Assembly (NCBI RefSeq): GCF_934359325.1
Contig: NZ_CAKRLH010000048.1
Span: 1-10,630 of the forward strand
Length of the DNA: 10,630 nt
Direction: 5' to 3'
DNA from: an uncultured Porphyromonas sp.
GTDB lineage: Bacteria; Bacteroidota; Bacteroidia; Bacteroidales; Porphyromonadaceae
The notes under the pieces are model-generated. The model was not told where the DNA came from, did no database searches, and saw only the letters and a list, made by a program, of their open reading frames with translations. Of this stretch, positions 1 to 6,660 are shown piece after piece. How positions within the stretch are numbered: position 1 is the first letter of the stretch; the number at the start of each line of letters is the position of its first letter. Position numbers and translations under genes: made by a program.

Positions 1-1706
1 ATGATCTGCTGATCAATATGCTGCGACTGCTGAGACAGCACCCAGAGGTGAGGGACGAGCTCCACAGGAGATTTCGATACATCCTTGTCGACGAGTACCA
101 GGACACCAATTGGGTGCAAAATGAAATCGTCAAGCAACTCAAGGGACCTGATACGATCCTCACCGTCGTAGGTGACGACGCACAGAGCATCTACTCCTTC
201 CGCGGCGCTGTGATCGAGAATATCCTCAGCTTCAGCGCCACATTCCCTGACGCTGTGGTCTATAAGCTGAGGAAAAACTATCGCTCCACCTCCAATATCG
301 TCGACATTGCCAATAGCCTGATCGAGAAAAATCACTTCCGCATCCCCAAGACTGTGGAAGCAGTCGCCGGCAAGGGGGAGAAGCTCACCCTCTTCGATGC
401 CTTCAGTGGCAAGTCCGAGGCTGAGCGGGTCGCCGAGATGATCTCCGCCTCACTTCGCCGTGGGAGATCACCCGAGGAGGTGGCGGTACTCTACCGCACC
501 AATGCTCAGAGCCGCCTCCTCGAGGAGCAGTTACGCAATTATTCCGTCCCTTACAGGATCTACGGTGGGCTCTCCTTCTACGACCGTGCTGAGATCAAGG
601 ATGCCCTTGCCTACCTCCGCTTGGTGATCAATGCGAGTGACGACGAGGCATTCCGGAGGGTCTACAACACCCCCAAGAGGGGAATCGGTGACGTGACCTT
701 TAGCACTCTCTCCGACCTCGCTAATAGACAAAAGAAACCCCTACTGGAGGTGGCATCGGATCCTGATCTGATGTCAGAGTCCCTCAAGGCAGCCCCTATC
801 AAAAGGATCACCGGTTTTGTAGAGTTGATTGACCAGCTACGAGAGACGGCTAATACCGGGATGACTCTGGCGGAGTATATGAGCCATCTCATCCTCGCCA
901 CGCAGCTGACAGGTATGTACAGTGACGAGAGTGTAGAGTCTCTGTCTAAGCTGGACAACCTCAATGAGCTGGTCTCTGCAGTGCAGGAGTATGAGGACGC
1001 TCACTACGAGCTCTCGGACGATCCGGTGACCATCGAGGACTTTGTCCGCGATATGTCGCTCTTCACCGATGCGGATCAGAAGGAGGACGGCACGCCCCGT
1101 GTCACTCTGATGACTATGCATGCCTCCAAGGGACTGGAGTACGAGGAGGTCTACTGCGTGGGGCTCGAGGATCAGCTGATCCCCAGTGACCGATACAGTG
1201 AGGAGAAGGACATCGAGGAGGAGCGCCGACTCCTCTACGTCGCTATCACTCGAGCTAAGGAGAAGTGCATCCTCTCCTACGCTCAGAGTCGCATGACCCA
1301 CGGTCAGCTCGACTATCAGAGGCCGAGCCGCTTCCTCCTCGACCTTGATCCACGATACCTCGAGGATCATACGGGGCTGACCGACTACCTGCCCCACTCC
1401 ACTGCCCGAGAGGAGAGACCTACAGTTACACCCTCTGCTCCGGTGCAGTCCTCCCGCCATCTCGATCCCAAGCCTAGACGCGTCCGTCGGGTGATACGGA
1501 CGAAGGAGGAGGACAATGCTCCCCTGATCGATCGAGTGAGCGAGGCCGATCTCTGCAAGGGCGACCGCGTGGAGCACCCCACTTTCGGTGCAGGTCGGGT
1601 GGAGGGCTTCTCCCAGAGTGTCTCCGGGACTAAGGTCCTAGTCACCTTTGATGATGGATCGAAGAAACAGATGATCCTTAAGTTTGCCAAGCTTCGCAAG
1701 ATCTGA
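1..1706 (+). CDS. UvrD/PcrA-type ATP-dependent DNA helicase, C-terminal part (5' end outside window)
   Basis: This is a superfamily 1 3'-5' DNA helicase of the UvrD/PcrA/Rep group, acting in nucleotide-excision and mismatch repair and in removing proteins from DNA. The frame is open from base 3, before the first ATG at 18, so the gene enters from the left; Walker A lies outside the window. Visible motifs in order are motif II (ILVDEYQDTN, about 84-113), motif III (VVGDDAQSIYSFRG, about 166-207), motif IV (RKNYRST, about 271-291), motif V (TMHASKGLEYEEVY, about 1111-1155) and motif VI (EERRLLYVAITRAKEK, about 1219-1266). After a low-complexity linker, the end (about 1558-1703) is the small Tudor-like domain typical of PcrA/UvrD (GDRVEHPTFGAG, then VTFDDGSKK). 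No frameshift or missing motif is seen. The next gene starts 31 bp downstream on the same strand, so the two may be co-transcribed. UvrD and PcrA cannot be told apart here. Confidence 0.95.
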   Translation, partial: DLLINMLRLLRQHPEVRDELHRRFRYILVDEYQDTNWVQNEIVKQLKGPDTILTVVGDDAQSIYSFRGAVIENILSFSATFPDAVVYKLRKNYRSTSNIVDIANSLIEKNHFRIPKTVEAVAGKGEKLTLFDAFSGKSEAERVAEMISASLRRGRSPEEVAVLYRTNAQSRLLEEQLRNYSVPYRIYGGLSFYDRAEIKDALAYLRLVINASDDEAFRRVYNTPKRGIGDVTFSTLSDLANRQKKPLLEVASDPDLMSESLKAAPIKRITGFVELIDQLRETANTGMTLAEYMSHLILATQLTGMYSDESVESLSKLDNLNELVSAVQEYEDAHYELSDDPVTIEDFVRDMSLFTDADQKEDGTPRVTLMTMHASKGLEYEEVYCVGLEDQLIPSDRYSEEKDIEEERRLLYVAITRAKEKCILSYAQSRMTHGQLDYQRPSRFLLDLDPRYLEDHTGLTDYLPHSTAREERPTVTPSAPVQSSRHLDPKPRRVRRVIRTKEEDNAPLIDRVSEADLCKGDRVEHPTFGAGRVEGFSQSVSGTKVLVTFDDGSKKQMILKFAKLRKI

Positions 1707-1737
1707 TTGGACTGCGACATACTAACACCTTACCCTG

Positions 1738-3579
1738 ATGAAGGACTTTTTCCGAGCGTTCAGACGATTTCTCCCCAAGTATAAGTGGTACATCATAGGT
1801 AACATCGCCTGCAATGCCATTGCGCCGCTACTAAACCTACTGGCATTCTCACTCCTGATCCCTATCCTGAGGATTCTATTCGGGATCGACACCACCACGT
1901 ACCACTTCATGCCGTGGAGCGAGCTCTCTCTCTCCACCCTAATGAATGGGATACAGAACAACTTCAATTATGCGGTGACGCAGATGATCGATGCCTACGG
2001 CGTCTCCAAGTCTCTAATGATCCTGGCGCTCTATCTGGTGGCTATCACACTGCTGAAGGTGTCCGTGCAGTATGCCGCCTCCTTCTTTATGATCCCGGTC
2101 CAGACAGGCGTGGTGCGGGACATACGAAATCAGCTCAATGAGAGAGTGCTTGGGCTCAACCTTGCCTTCTTCTCCGGAGAGCGGAAGGGCGATCTGCTGG
2201 CGCGTATCTCAGGAGATGTCAACGAATTACAGCACTCCCTGATCAGTTCGCTCGATATGATGATCAAGAATCCGCTCATCATCCTCGTCTCGCTGATTGC
2301 TATGCTGATCATCAGTCCCTCGCTAACCCTCTTTGTGATGCTCCTGCTCCCTATGGCGGGATTTGTCATGGGTCGTATAGGCAAGCGACTCAAGCGCGAC
2401 TCCCTCGAGGGTCAGACGAAGTGGGGCTATCTGATCAGCCTCTTTGAGGAGACATTGGGCGGGCTTAGGGTGATCAAGGCCTTCCATGCCGAGAAGCCCA
2501 TTCAGGAGCGGTTTGAAGCCCAAAACGAGGAGTTCCGGACCATCTCCCGGCATGTAGCCTCGCGACAGGCACTGGCTCATCCAGTGAGCGAATTCCTTGG
2601 GACAATCACCATTGCGGTAGTGCTATGGTTTGGTGGGACGCTTATTTTCCACAATAGTGTCGGCTTCGATGCTTCCACATTCATCTACTACCTGGTGATC
2701 TTCTACAGCATCATCAATCCTGCCAAGGAATTCTCCCGCGCCTCCTACGACATACGTAAGGGGATGGCCTCGCTCGCCCGCATCGATGAAGTACTCTCGG
2801 CAGTCAATCCGATCCAGGATCCTGAGCAGCCGAGGGAGATCCGCTTCGAGAGAGAGATCCGATATGACCACGTCTCCTTCCGCTACAATAATTACGACGA
2901 CCACTGGATCCTGAGGGATGTCGATCTGACCATCCCGAAGGGCAAGACGCTGGCGATCGTGGGAGAGAGCGGCTCCGGCAAGAGTACTCTGGTGGACCTC
3001 TTGCCTCGCTTCTACGACGTGGACGAGGGGTCCATCAGGATAGATGACACGGACATCAGGGAGCTAAGGATGCACGATCTGAGGATGCTGATGGGTAATG
3101 TCAATCAAGAAGCAATCCTCTTCAATGACACCGTCCGAGCCAATGTCGCCTTCGGCAACAAGGATGCGACCGATGAGGAGATCGTGGCTGCCTGCAAGGT
3201 GGCCAATGCGGACGACTTTATCAGAGAGCTCTCCGAGGGCTACGAGACAAATATCGGTGACCGAGGCAGTAAGCTCTCCGGCGGACAGCGTCAGCGGCTG
3301 AGCATCGCCCGTGCCGTACTCAAGGACCCGGACATCCTGATCCTTGATGAGGCTACGTCAGCTCTGGACACTGAGTCTGAGCGACTGGTGCAGGAGGCAC
3401 TGGAGCACCTCATGAGAGGGCGCACCACTATCGTCATCGCTCACCGCCTCTCCACCATCGTCAGTGCCGATCAGATCATTGTCCTGCACAGGGGTCGGAT
3501 CGTAGAGCGAGGGACTCACGAGGAGCTGCTGGCTCAGGGCAAGTATTACGCCCGACTGGTCGCCATGCAGAAGCTTTAG
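1738..3579 (+). CDS. ABC exporter, fused permease and ATPase, MsbA-like
   Basis: This 613-residue half-transporter has one membrane domain fused to one ATPase domain and would work as a homodimer in the inner membrane. Hydrophobic segments lie near residues 17-45, 91-118, 170-193, 196-213, 286-305 and 314-328. The nucleotide-binding domain follows: Walker A GESGSGKST (409-417), Q-loop Gln457, signature LSGGQ (513-517), Walker B ILILDE (533-538) with catalytic Glu538, D-loop SALD (541-544), and switch His569 in IAHRLST. All catalytic residues are intact. Length, domain order and N-terminus match the Bacteroidales proteins annotated as MsbA, the flippase that moves lipid A-core across the inner membrane. 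Several paralogous exporters look alike, so the substrate is an inference. The ATG at 1738 puts the first helix directly after a short basic N-terminus. It follows the helicase gene by 31 bp and is followed by a strong terminator. Confidence 0.92.
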   Translation: MKDFFRAFRRFLPKYKWYIIGNIACNAIAPLLNLLAFSLLIPILRILFGIDTTTYHFMPWSELSLSTLMNGIQNNFNYAVTQMIDAYGVSKSLMILALYLVAITLLKVSVQYAASFFMIPVQTGVVRDIRNQLNERVLGLNLAFFSGERKGDLLARISGDVNELQHSLISSLDMMIKNPLIILVSLIAMLIISPSLTLFVMLLLPMAGFVMGRIGKRLKRDSLEGQTKWGYLISLFEETLGGLRVIKAFHAEKPIQERFEAQNEEFRTISRHVASRQALAHPVSEFLGTITIAVVLWFGGTLIFHNSVGFDASTFIYYLVIFYSIINPAKEFSRASYDIRKGMASLARIDEVLSAVNPIQDPEQPREIRFEREIRYDHVSFRYNNYDDHWILRDVDLTIPKGKTLAIVGESGSGKSTLVDLLPRFYDVDEGSIRIDDTDIRELRMHDLRMLMGNVNQEAILFNDTVRANVAFGNKDATDEEIVAACKVANADDFIRELSEGYETNIGDRGSKLSGGQRQRLSIARAVLKDPDILILDEATSALDTESERLVQEALEHLMRGRTTIVIAHRLSTIVSADQIIVLHRGRIVERGTHEELLAQGKYYARLVAMQKL

Positions 3580-3596
3580 ATCAGGAGCGTATTCCC

Positions 3597-3651
3597 AAAT
3601 AGAGGAGCACCGGTGTCCGGACGACTTGTCTGAGCACCGGTGCTGCTATTT
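3597..3651 (+). terminator. Hairpin terminator after the ABC exporter gene
   Basis: A perfect 10-bp inverted repeat, AGCACCGGTG (3606-3615) and CACCGGTGCT (3635-3644), is extended past a small bulge (AGG opposite G) by AAATAG (3597-3602) pairing with CTATTT (3646-3651). The loop is 19 nt. The right arm runs into a T-rich stretch (TATTTTATATT), as expected for intrinsic termination of the plus-strand transcript. It starts 18 bp after the exporter stop codon. On the minus strand the T-tract is weak, so it is probably one-directional. Confidence 0.8.
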
Positions 3652-3662
3652 TATATTCATAA

Positions 3663-3827
3663 TATCCTCTCAGATTGTCAGCAGAGGTGACATGGACAAC
3701 TATGCCAGGATTAGTTGTGAGGTATGCGGGTAAACCTACGTCTATTGGTTTCCCATGGGGGTCGCCACCCGGCTCCGAATTATTACCGGGTTTAGTGTAC
3801 ACTAAACCCGGTATTAGTCGCGACTAA
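3663..3827 (+). repeat. Possible dispersed repeat carrying a 41-codon open frame
   Basis: From the ATG at 3702 to the TAA at 3825 there is a 41-codon frame rich in Gly and Pro (starts MPGLVVRYAGKP, ends YTKPGISRD). The frame stays open upstream to 3663. The opposite strand is also open across most of the same stretch. The word CC(A/G)G(G/T)(A/T)TTAGT occurs three times on the plus strand, at 3705-3715, 3786-3796 and 3808-3818, the last two inside the palindromes. A sequence open on both strands, built from repeated words and sitting in a gap between convergent genes, looks more like a repeat element than a coding gene. Only one copy lies in the window, so dispersal in the genome is an inference. 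I do not recognise a protein family. Confidence 0.35.
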
Positions 3828-3839
3828 TACCGGTAATAA
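3780..3839. repeat. Two overlapping perfect palindromes with a shared outer stem
   Basis: A perfect 30-bp palindrome occupies 3784-3813 (centre TGTACA, 3796-3801) and a perfect 26-bp palindrome occupies 3808-3833 (centre TCGCGA, 3818-3823). They overlap by six bases. The outer arms TTATTACCGG (3780-3789) and CCGGTAATAA (3830-3839) are also perfect complements. The block can therefore fold either as two adjacent hairpins or as one outer stem carrying two inner hairpins (3790-3807 and 3812-3829). Base pairing was checked position by position. Function is unknown: a bidirectional terminator or attenuator, a binding site for dimeric proteins, or the end of a palindromic repeat element are all possible. 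No U-tract follows on the plus strand. Confidence 0.85.
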
Positions 3840-3994
3840 AAATACCCCTGATGATGAGGCATCGGCTTAGCCGACAATATCAGTCGATCAGCAACGCTTT
3901 AGGAAAAAGACGAAAGGCATGTAGAGTCCATCTCTCCCTCAGCTGTCCGATAAACTCTCTCAGGGTAGCAGTGTCTCCTATCGGTGACGTAGAG

Positions 3995-5101
3995 TCACAG
4001 CCAGTGGGTCATGAAGTCGCTCATCTCCTTGGCTCGCTCCTCTAAGCGTGTCAGGTAGACATACTGAGCCCAGGCACGATCCCAATTGTGATCCTTGTAG
4101 TCGGTCTTGTAGTAGGTATCCCCATTGATATAGTCTGTGAGGAAGCGGACTGCCTGCATATAGGTCATCATGCGACCGCCGTAGGGGATGAGTCGGATCT
4201 CCGTCTCCGTGAGGAAGCTGCTTGCAGAGGACATATAGCCCTCCACATACGACCTGAAGATATCCATATCCACACCGATCCGGGACTCGTCAGTCTCGTC
4301 CTCTGCACCGGTATTCACGGCAGTACGTATGAAGTCTCCTACGTCAGACAGGATATATCCGGGCATCACCGTATCGAGGTCGATGACCGTCAGCACCTCA
4401 CCGGACTCCTTATCGAAGAGGATGTTGTCCACCTTGGTGTCGAGATGATTGATGTGCTTAGGCAGACTGCCCTCCTCGTAGAGGCGCTCCTGCAGGAGCA
4501 TATCGTCCGACCGGTCGTCGACAGCCTTGATGAGCTTCTTGACCCTGTCCTCCTGCATCCTGCCTACGCGATCCTCCCTGATTGCCTCAGAGAGCTCGTG
4601 CAGACGAAACGCCATATCGTGGAAGTGAGGGATCGTCTCCCCAAGCGTCCCCTCAGGGATGTCGGAGAGACGGCTCTGGAAGTCTCCGAAGGCTCTTCCC
4701 GCGGAGCGTGCCGACTCCGGGGTGACCGCATCCACGGTGACTGAGCCGGGGATATAGAGCATCACGCGCCAGTAGTTTCCCTCATAGGTGGTATAGCGCT
4801 CACCGCTCTTCGTCCGGAGGAATGTGCAGACGTGTCGGTCGACGTCCGTATCACCCTCAGCCTCCAGCTTCTTCCTGATGTGCTCAGTGACGGTGAATAT
4901 ATTCCGCTGCAGGGTCTCCACGTCCCGGAAGACCTGATGATTGATCCGCTGGAGGACGTACCTGATCTGCTCCGTACCATTCGGATCCTTGACTGTAACA
5001 CGTAGGGTATCATTGATGTGACCGTTCCCAAAAGGATCCACGCTCACGACTTCCCCCTCGAGAGGGAAAGCATCCAGGATGGTCTGATAGTCTTTTGTCA
5101 T
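3995..5101 (-). CDS. Sugar kinase of the aminoglycoside-phosphotransferase fold, N-acetylhexosamine 1-kinase (NahK)-like
   Basis: This 368-residue cytosolic protein has no signal peptide or membrane segment. It has the APH/choline-kinase fold: a glycine-containing nucleotide loop FGNGHIND (24-31), a catalytic loop HLDTKVDN (219-226) with Asp221 as likely base and Asn226 as metal ligand, and a DFG-like metal site VIDLDTVMPG (239-248) with Asp241 and Asp243. The spacing and the sequence after it (SDVGDFIRT) resemble NahK, which phosphorylates GlcNAc or GalNAc at C1, and its many Bacteroidales homologues, some mislabelled as mucin-desulfating proteins. The substrate here is inferred. It is the last gene of the minus-strand run and starts 7 bp after the phosphatase stop. 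The ATG at 5101 gives a natural N-terminus. Its position downstream of envelope genes suggests amino-sugar salvage or nucleotide-sugar supply. Another sugar or small alcohol as substrate remains possible. Confidence 0.8.
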   Translation of the reverse strand: MTKDYQTILDAFPLEGEVVSVDPFGNGHINDTLRVTVKDPNGTEQIRYVLQRINHQVFRDVETLQRNIFTVTEHIRKKLEAEGDTDVDRHVCTFLRTKSGERYTTYEGNYWRVMLYIPGSVTVDAVTPESARSAGRAFGDFQSRLSDIPEGTLGETIPHFHDMAFRLHELSEAIREDRVGRMQEDRVKKLIKAVDDRSDDMLLQERLYEEGSLPKHINHLDTKVDNILFDKESGEVLTVIDLDTVMPGYILSDVGDFIRTAVNTGAEDETDESRIGVDMDIFRSYVEGYMSSASSFLTETEIRLIPYGGRMMTYMQAVRFLTDYINGDTYYKTDYKDHNWDRAWAQYVYLTRLEERAKEMSDFMTHWL

Positions 5102-5108
5102 AACTTAG

Positions 5109-5810
5109 TTAGAGATATAAGATGGGGTAAACGATTGGTCCCAGGATCCAAAAGGCGAGGTACAAGGTCACGAGTGAGAGTGCGATCTTGTCGATCCTAC
5201 TGCGAGGAGTAATGTAGCAGACGGACTTCTGCCGATCCGGGATCTTGAAAAAACTGCTGCGCGTCTCGCGATAGAGATAGTACATGACGATGCCGACGAG
5301 CGTGCCGCAGAGACAGCCGGCGATCACGTCCGAGAGGAAGTGAACCCCGAGATAGACTCGCGAGTACATCGTGGTCAGCACGACAAGAGTCATGATGACG
5401 GTGTAGCCCCGGTGTCTCATCAGTAGCATCGTAAAGGCACCGAGAGCGGCAAAGTTGGTGCTGTGTCCGGAGATGAAGCCATAGAGTCCGCCTCCGGAGT
5501 GCCCCATCACAGTCTTGACCACATCCTCCGTGAAGGGATGAAGGGTCGGTCGGAATCGCTGAAAATAGGGCTTGAAGACGGCAGACGAGAGCTGGTCCGA
5601 GACTACCATCATAAGTGCGACGAAGAGGATGAGGAGCAGGCACTCCTTTACCCTCTGCCGATAGAAGAGCAGCGCAAAGAAGAAGATCAGGAAGAAGTAC
5701 CAGATCCGCTTGTCGGAGAAGGTGAACATCACCGAGTCCAGATAGTCACTGTGGGGACTATTGAGCCAGAGGAAAAAGTCTCGCTCCAGTAGGGCCAGCT
5801 TCTCTACCAT
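5109..5810 (-). CDS. lpxF: PAP2-family lipid phosphatase, probable lipid A 4'-phosphatase LpxF
   Basis: This 233-residue membrane protein has all three PAP2 (acid phosphatase) motifs intact: KX6RP (Lys80-Pro88, KPYFQRFRP), SGH (Ser114-Gly115-His116), and SRX5HX3D (Ser150, Arg151, His157, Asp161). His157 is the likely phosphate-accepting nucleophile and Asp161 its partner. Hydrophobic segments lie near residues 36-50, 56-72, 118-132, 137-149, 160-179 and 208-231, so the active site should face the periplasm. From memory, P. gingivalis PG1587, reported as the lipid A 4'-phosphatase LpxF, sits next to that species' bat genes. The same position here, 4 bp after batE, is the main reason for this name. 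The family signature alone would also fit a lipid A 1-phosphatase or undecaprenyl-diphosphate phosphatase. The start ATG at 5810 follows the batE stop so closely that translational coupling is likely. Confidence 0.72.
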   Translation of the reverse strand: MVEKLALLERDFFLWLNSPHSDYLDSVMFTFSDKRIWYFFLIFFFALLFYRQRVKECLLLILFVALMMVVSDQLSSAVFKPYFQRFRPTLHPFTEDVVKTVMGHSGGGLYGFISGHSTNFAALGAFTMLLMRHRGYTVIMTLVVLTTMYSRVYLGVHFLSDVIAGCLCGTLVGIVMYYLYRETRSSFFKIPDRQKSVCYITPRSRIDKIALSLVTLYLAFWILGPIVYPILYL

Positions 5811-5814
5811 TACA

Positions 5815-6660
5815 TCAGTCGCTAAAGTTATTGATCAAGTCAAAGGTCTCCTCTGGGACCCAGCCGACCGTGCCATCGGCAAGTCGGATCTCGGCATACC
5901 CCCCTACTCTGTCCATTATCCTCACCTTGTGCCCCTCATGCACTACCGCTATGTCCTGTGACGACGAGTCGGGAGAGCTCTGCAGTGTGATGACCGGAGC
6001 AGTCAGGATCGCCTCCGAGCGGTCGGTGATAAACCTGTAAGATCGGTAGACAAAGAGATTGAGGATCATACATAGTACGAGAGCAAAGAGGCCGGTATAG
6101 AAGCCTATACGCCTCTTCTTCTCGCTACGTCCGTATGCAAAGAGGTAGATAAGAAGGATAAAGATGACAAAGGAGCCCAGGGCAAGACTCATCCAGACAG
6201 GCAGAGAGAACCAGTGGGTCATATCATCCATCGCCCGTGAGAGCATCTGTGAGCGGGGCTGCTCTACCTTCTCGGCCGTGTGGTCAGCTAGGAAGGCAAG
6301 GTTGTAGCGCGTGTCTGAGTCAGCGGGATCCAGCCTGTAGGCGCGCTCCAGACTCAGTATGGCGCGGGAGAGCTGTCCGTCCTTATAGTAGGCACAGCCG
6401 AGGTTGTAGTACAGCTCGGCAGAGGGCTCGGACGAGAGACTGAGGCACTTCTCGTAGATCGATATGGCGAGGCTGTACTTTTGCTCACCATAGGCAGTTG
6501 CCGCCTCATCCATCAGTCTCTTGATGTCTGTTGATCCGACTGCATCGGCTGAGGATCCAGCCAGGACGGTGGTGTCCGTCGGAGCAGACTCTTGAGCGGA
6601 AGCGACTTCGCCAAGCGCGATGGAGAGGATAAGGAGGGGAAGTATCAGAAGTCGTTTCAT
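5815..6660 (-). CDS. batE: BatE: TPR and SH3-like aerotolerance protein
   Basis: This 281-residue protein has a signal peptide (basic MKR, then a Leu/Ile-rich core, likely cut after ASA at 20-22). TPR repeats follow at about 46-130 (YYNLGCAYYKDG, then DTRYNLAFLAD). Two membrane helices lie at about 155-176 and 186-206, joined by a basic loop (RSEKKRR), and a bacterial SH3-like domain lies at about 217-273 (ends DGTVGWVPEETF). Positive-inside charge places both TPR and SH3 parts in the periplasm. In Bacteroides fragilis the bat genes were tied to oxygen tolerance; the biochemical role is unresolved. The frame also allows a GTG start at 6663. I chose the ATG at 6660 because it gives a clean signal peptide and overlaps the batD stop as TGATG, a common coupling arrangement. 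The phosphatase gene begins 4 bp downstream. Confidence 0.88.
   Translation of the reverse strand: MKRLLILPLLILSIALGEVASAQESAPTDTTVLAGSSADAVGSTDIKRLMDEAATAYGEQKYSLAISIYEKCLSLSSEPSAELYYNLGCAYYKDGQLSRAILSLERAYRLDPADSDTRYNLAFLADHTAEKVEQPRSQMLSRAMDDMTHWFSLPVWMSLALGSFVIFILLIYLFAYGRSEKKRRIGFYTGLFALVLCMILNLFVYRSYRFITDRSEAILTAPVITLQSSPDSSSQDIAVVHEGHKVRIMDRVGGYAEIRLADGTVGWVPEETFDLINNFSD

Larger units (their letters stand above)
3580..3994. other. Intergenic region between convergent operons, rich in inverted repeats
   Basis: These 415 bp separate the ends of two converging transcription units. Besides the terminator and the palindrome pair listed separately, I see these small inverted repeats: GGGTAAACC (3728-3736) with GGTTTCCC (3747-3754), one bulge; GGGT (3759-3762) with ACCC (3767-3770); TCGGC (3862-3866) with GCCGA (3870-3874); CCGATA (3947-3952) with TATCGG (3979-3984); and GTGAC (3984-3988) with GTCAC (3994-3998), which runs into the kinase stop codon. 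The last two might take part in ending the minus-strand transcript. Neither is followed by a good T-tract, except a distant run near 3901-3910 read on the minus strand. No convincing protein gene is present. Confidence 0.6.

Noticed and set aside
837..1577. A 246-codon open frame on the minus strand, opposite the helicase gene
   Set aside because: The plus-strand frame carries helicase motifs V and VI here. The antisense product is a Leu/Val/Ser-rich shadow with no domain.
3581..3802. A 73-codon minus-strand frame in the intergenic region, starting at GTG
   Set aside because: It starts inside a palindrome, reads through the exporter's terminator hairpin, and shows no domain; it is better explained by the repeat-like DNA.
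3947..3984. CCGATA/TATCGG inverted repeat as terminator of the minus-strand operon
   Set aside because: The stem is only 6 bp with a 26-nt loop, and no T-tract follows on the minus strand nearby. I noted it in the intergenic entry but did not call a terminator.
3580..3994. CRISPR array, attachment site or insertion sequence in the repeat-rich gap
   Set aside because: The repeats are not regularly spaced with unique spacers, and there is no transposase, integrase, cas gene, or target-site duplication that I can find.
3851..4045. A 64-codon plus-strand frame running into the kinase 3' end
   Set aside because: It overlaps the antisense end of the kinase gene, has no motif, and its N-terminal part lies in small inverted repeats.
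4088..4744. A 218-codon open frame on the plus strand, opposite the kinase gene
   Set aside because: It is fully antisense to a well-supported kinase, has a Val/Leu/His/Asp-rich composition typical of a shadow frame, and shows no recognisable motif.
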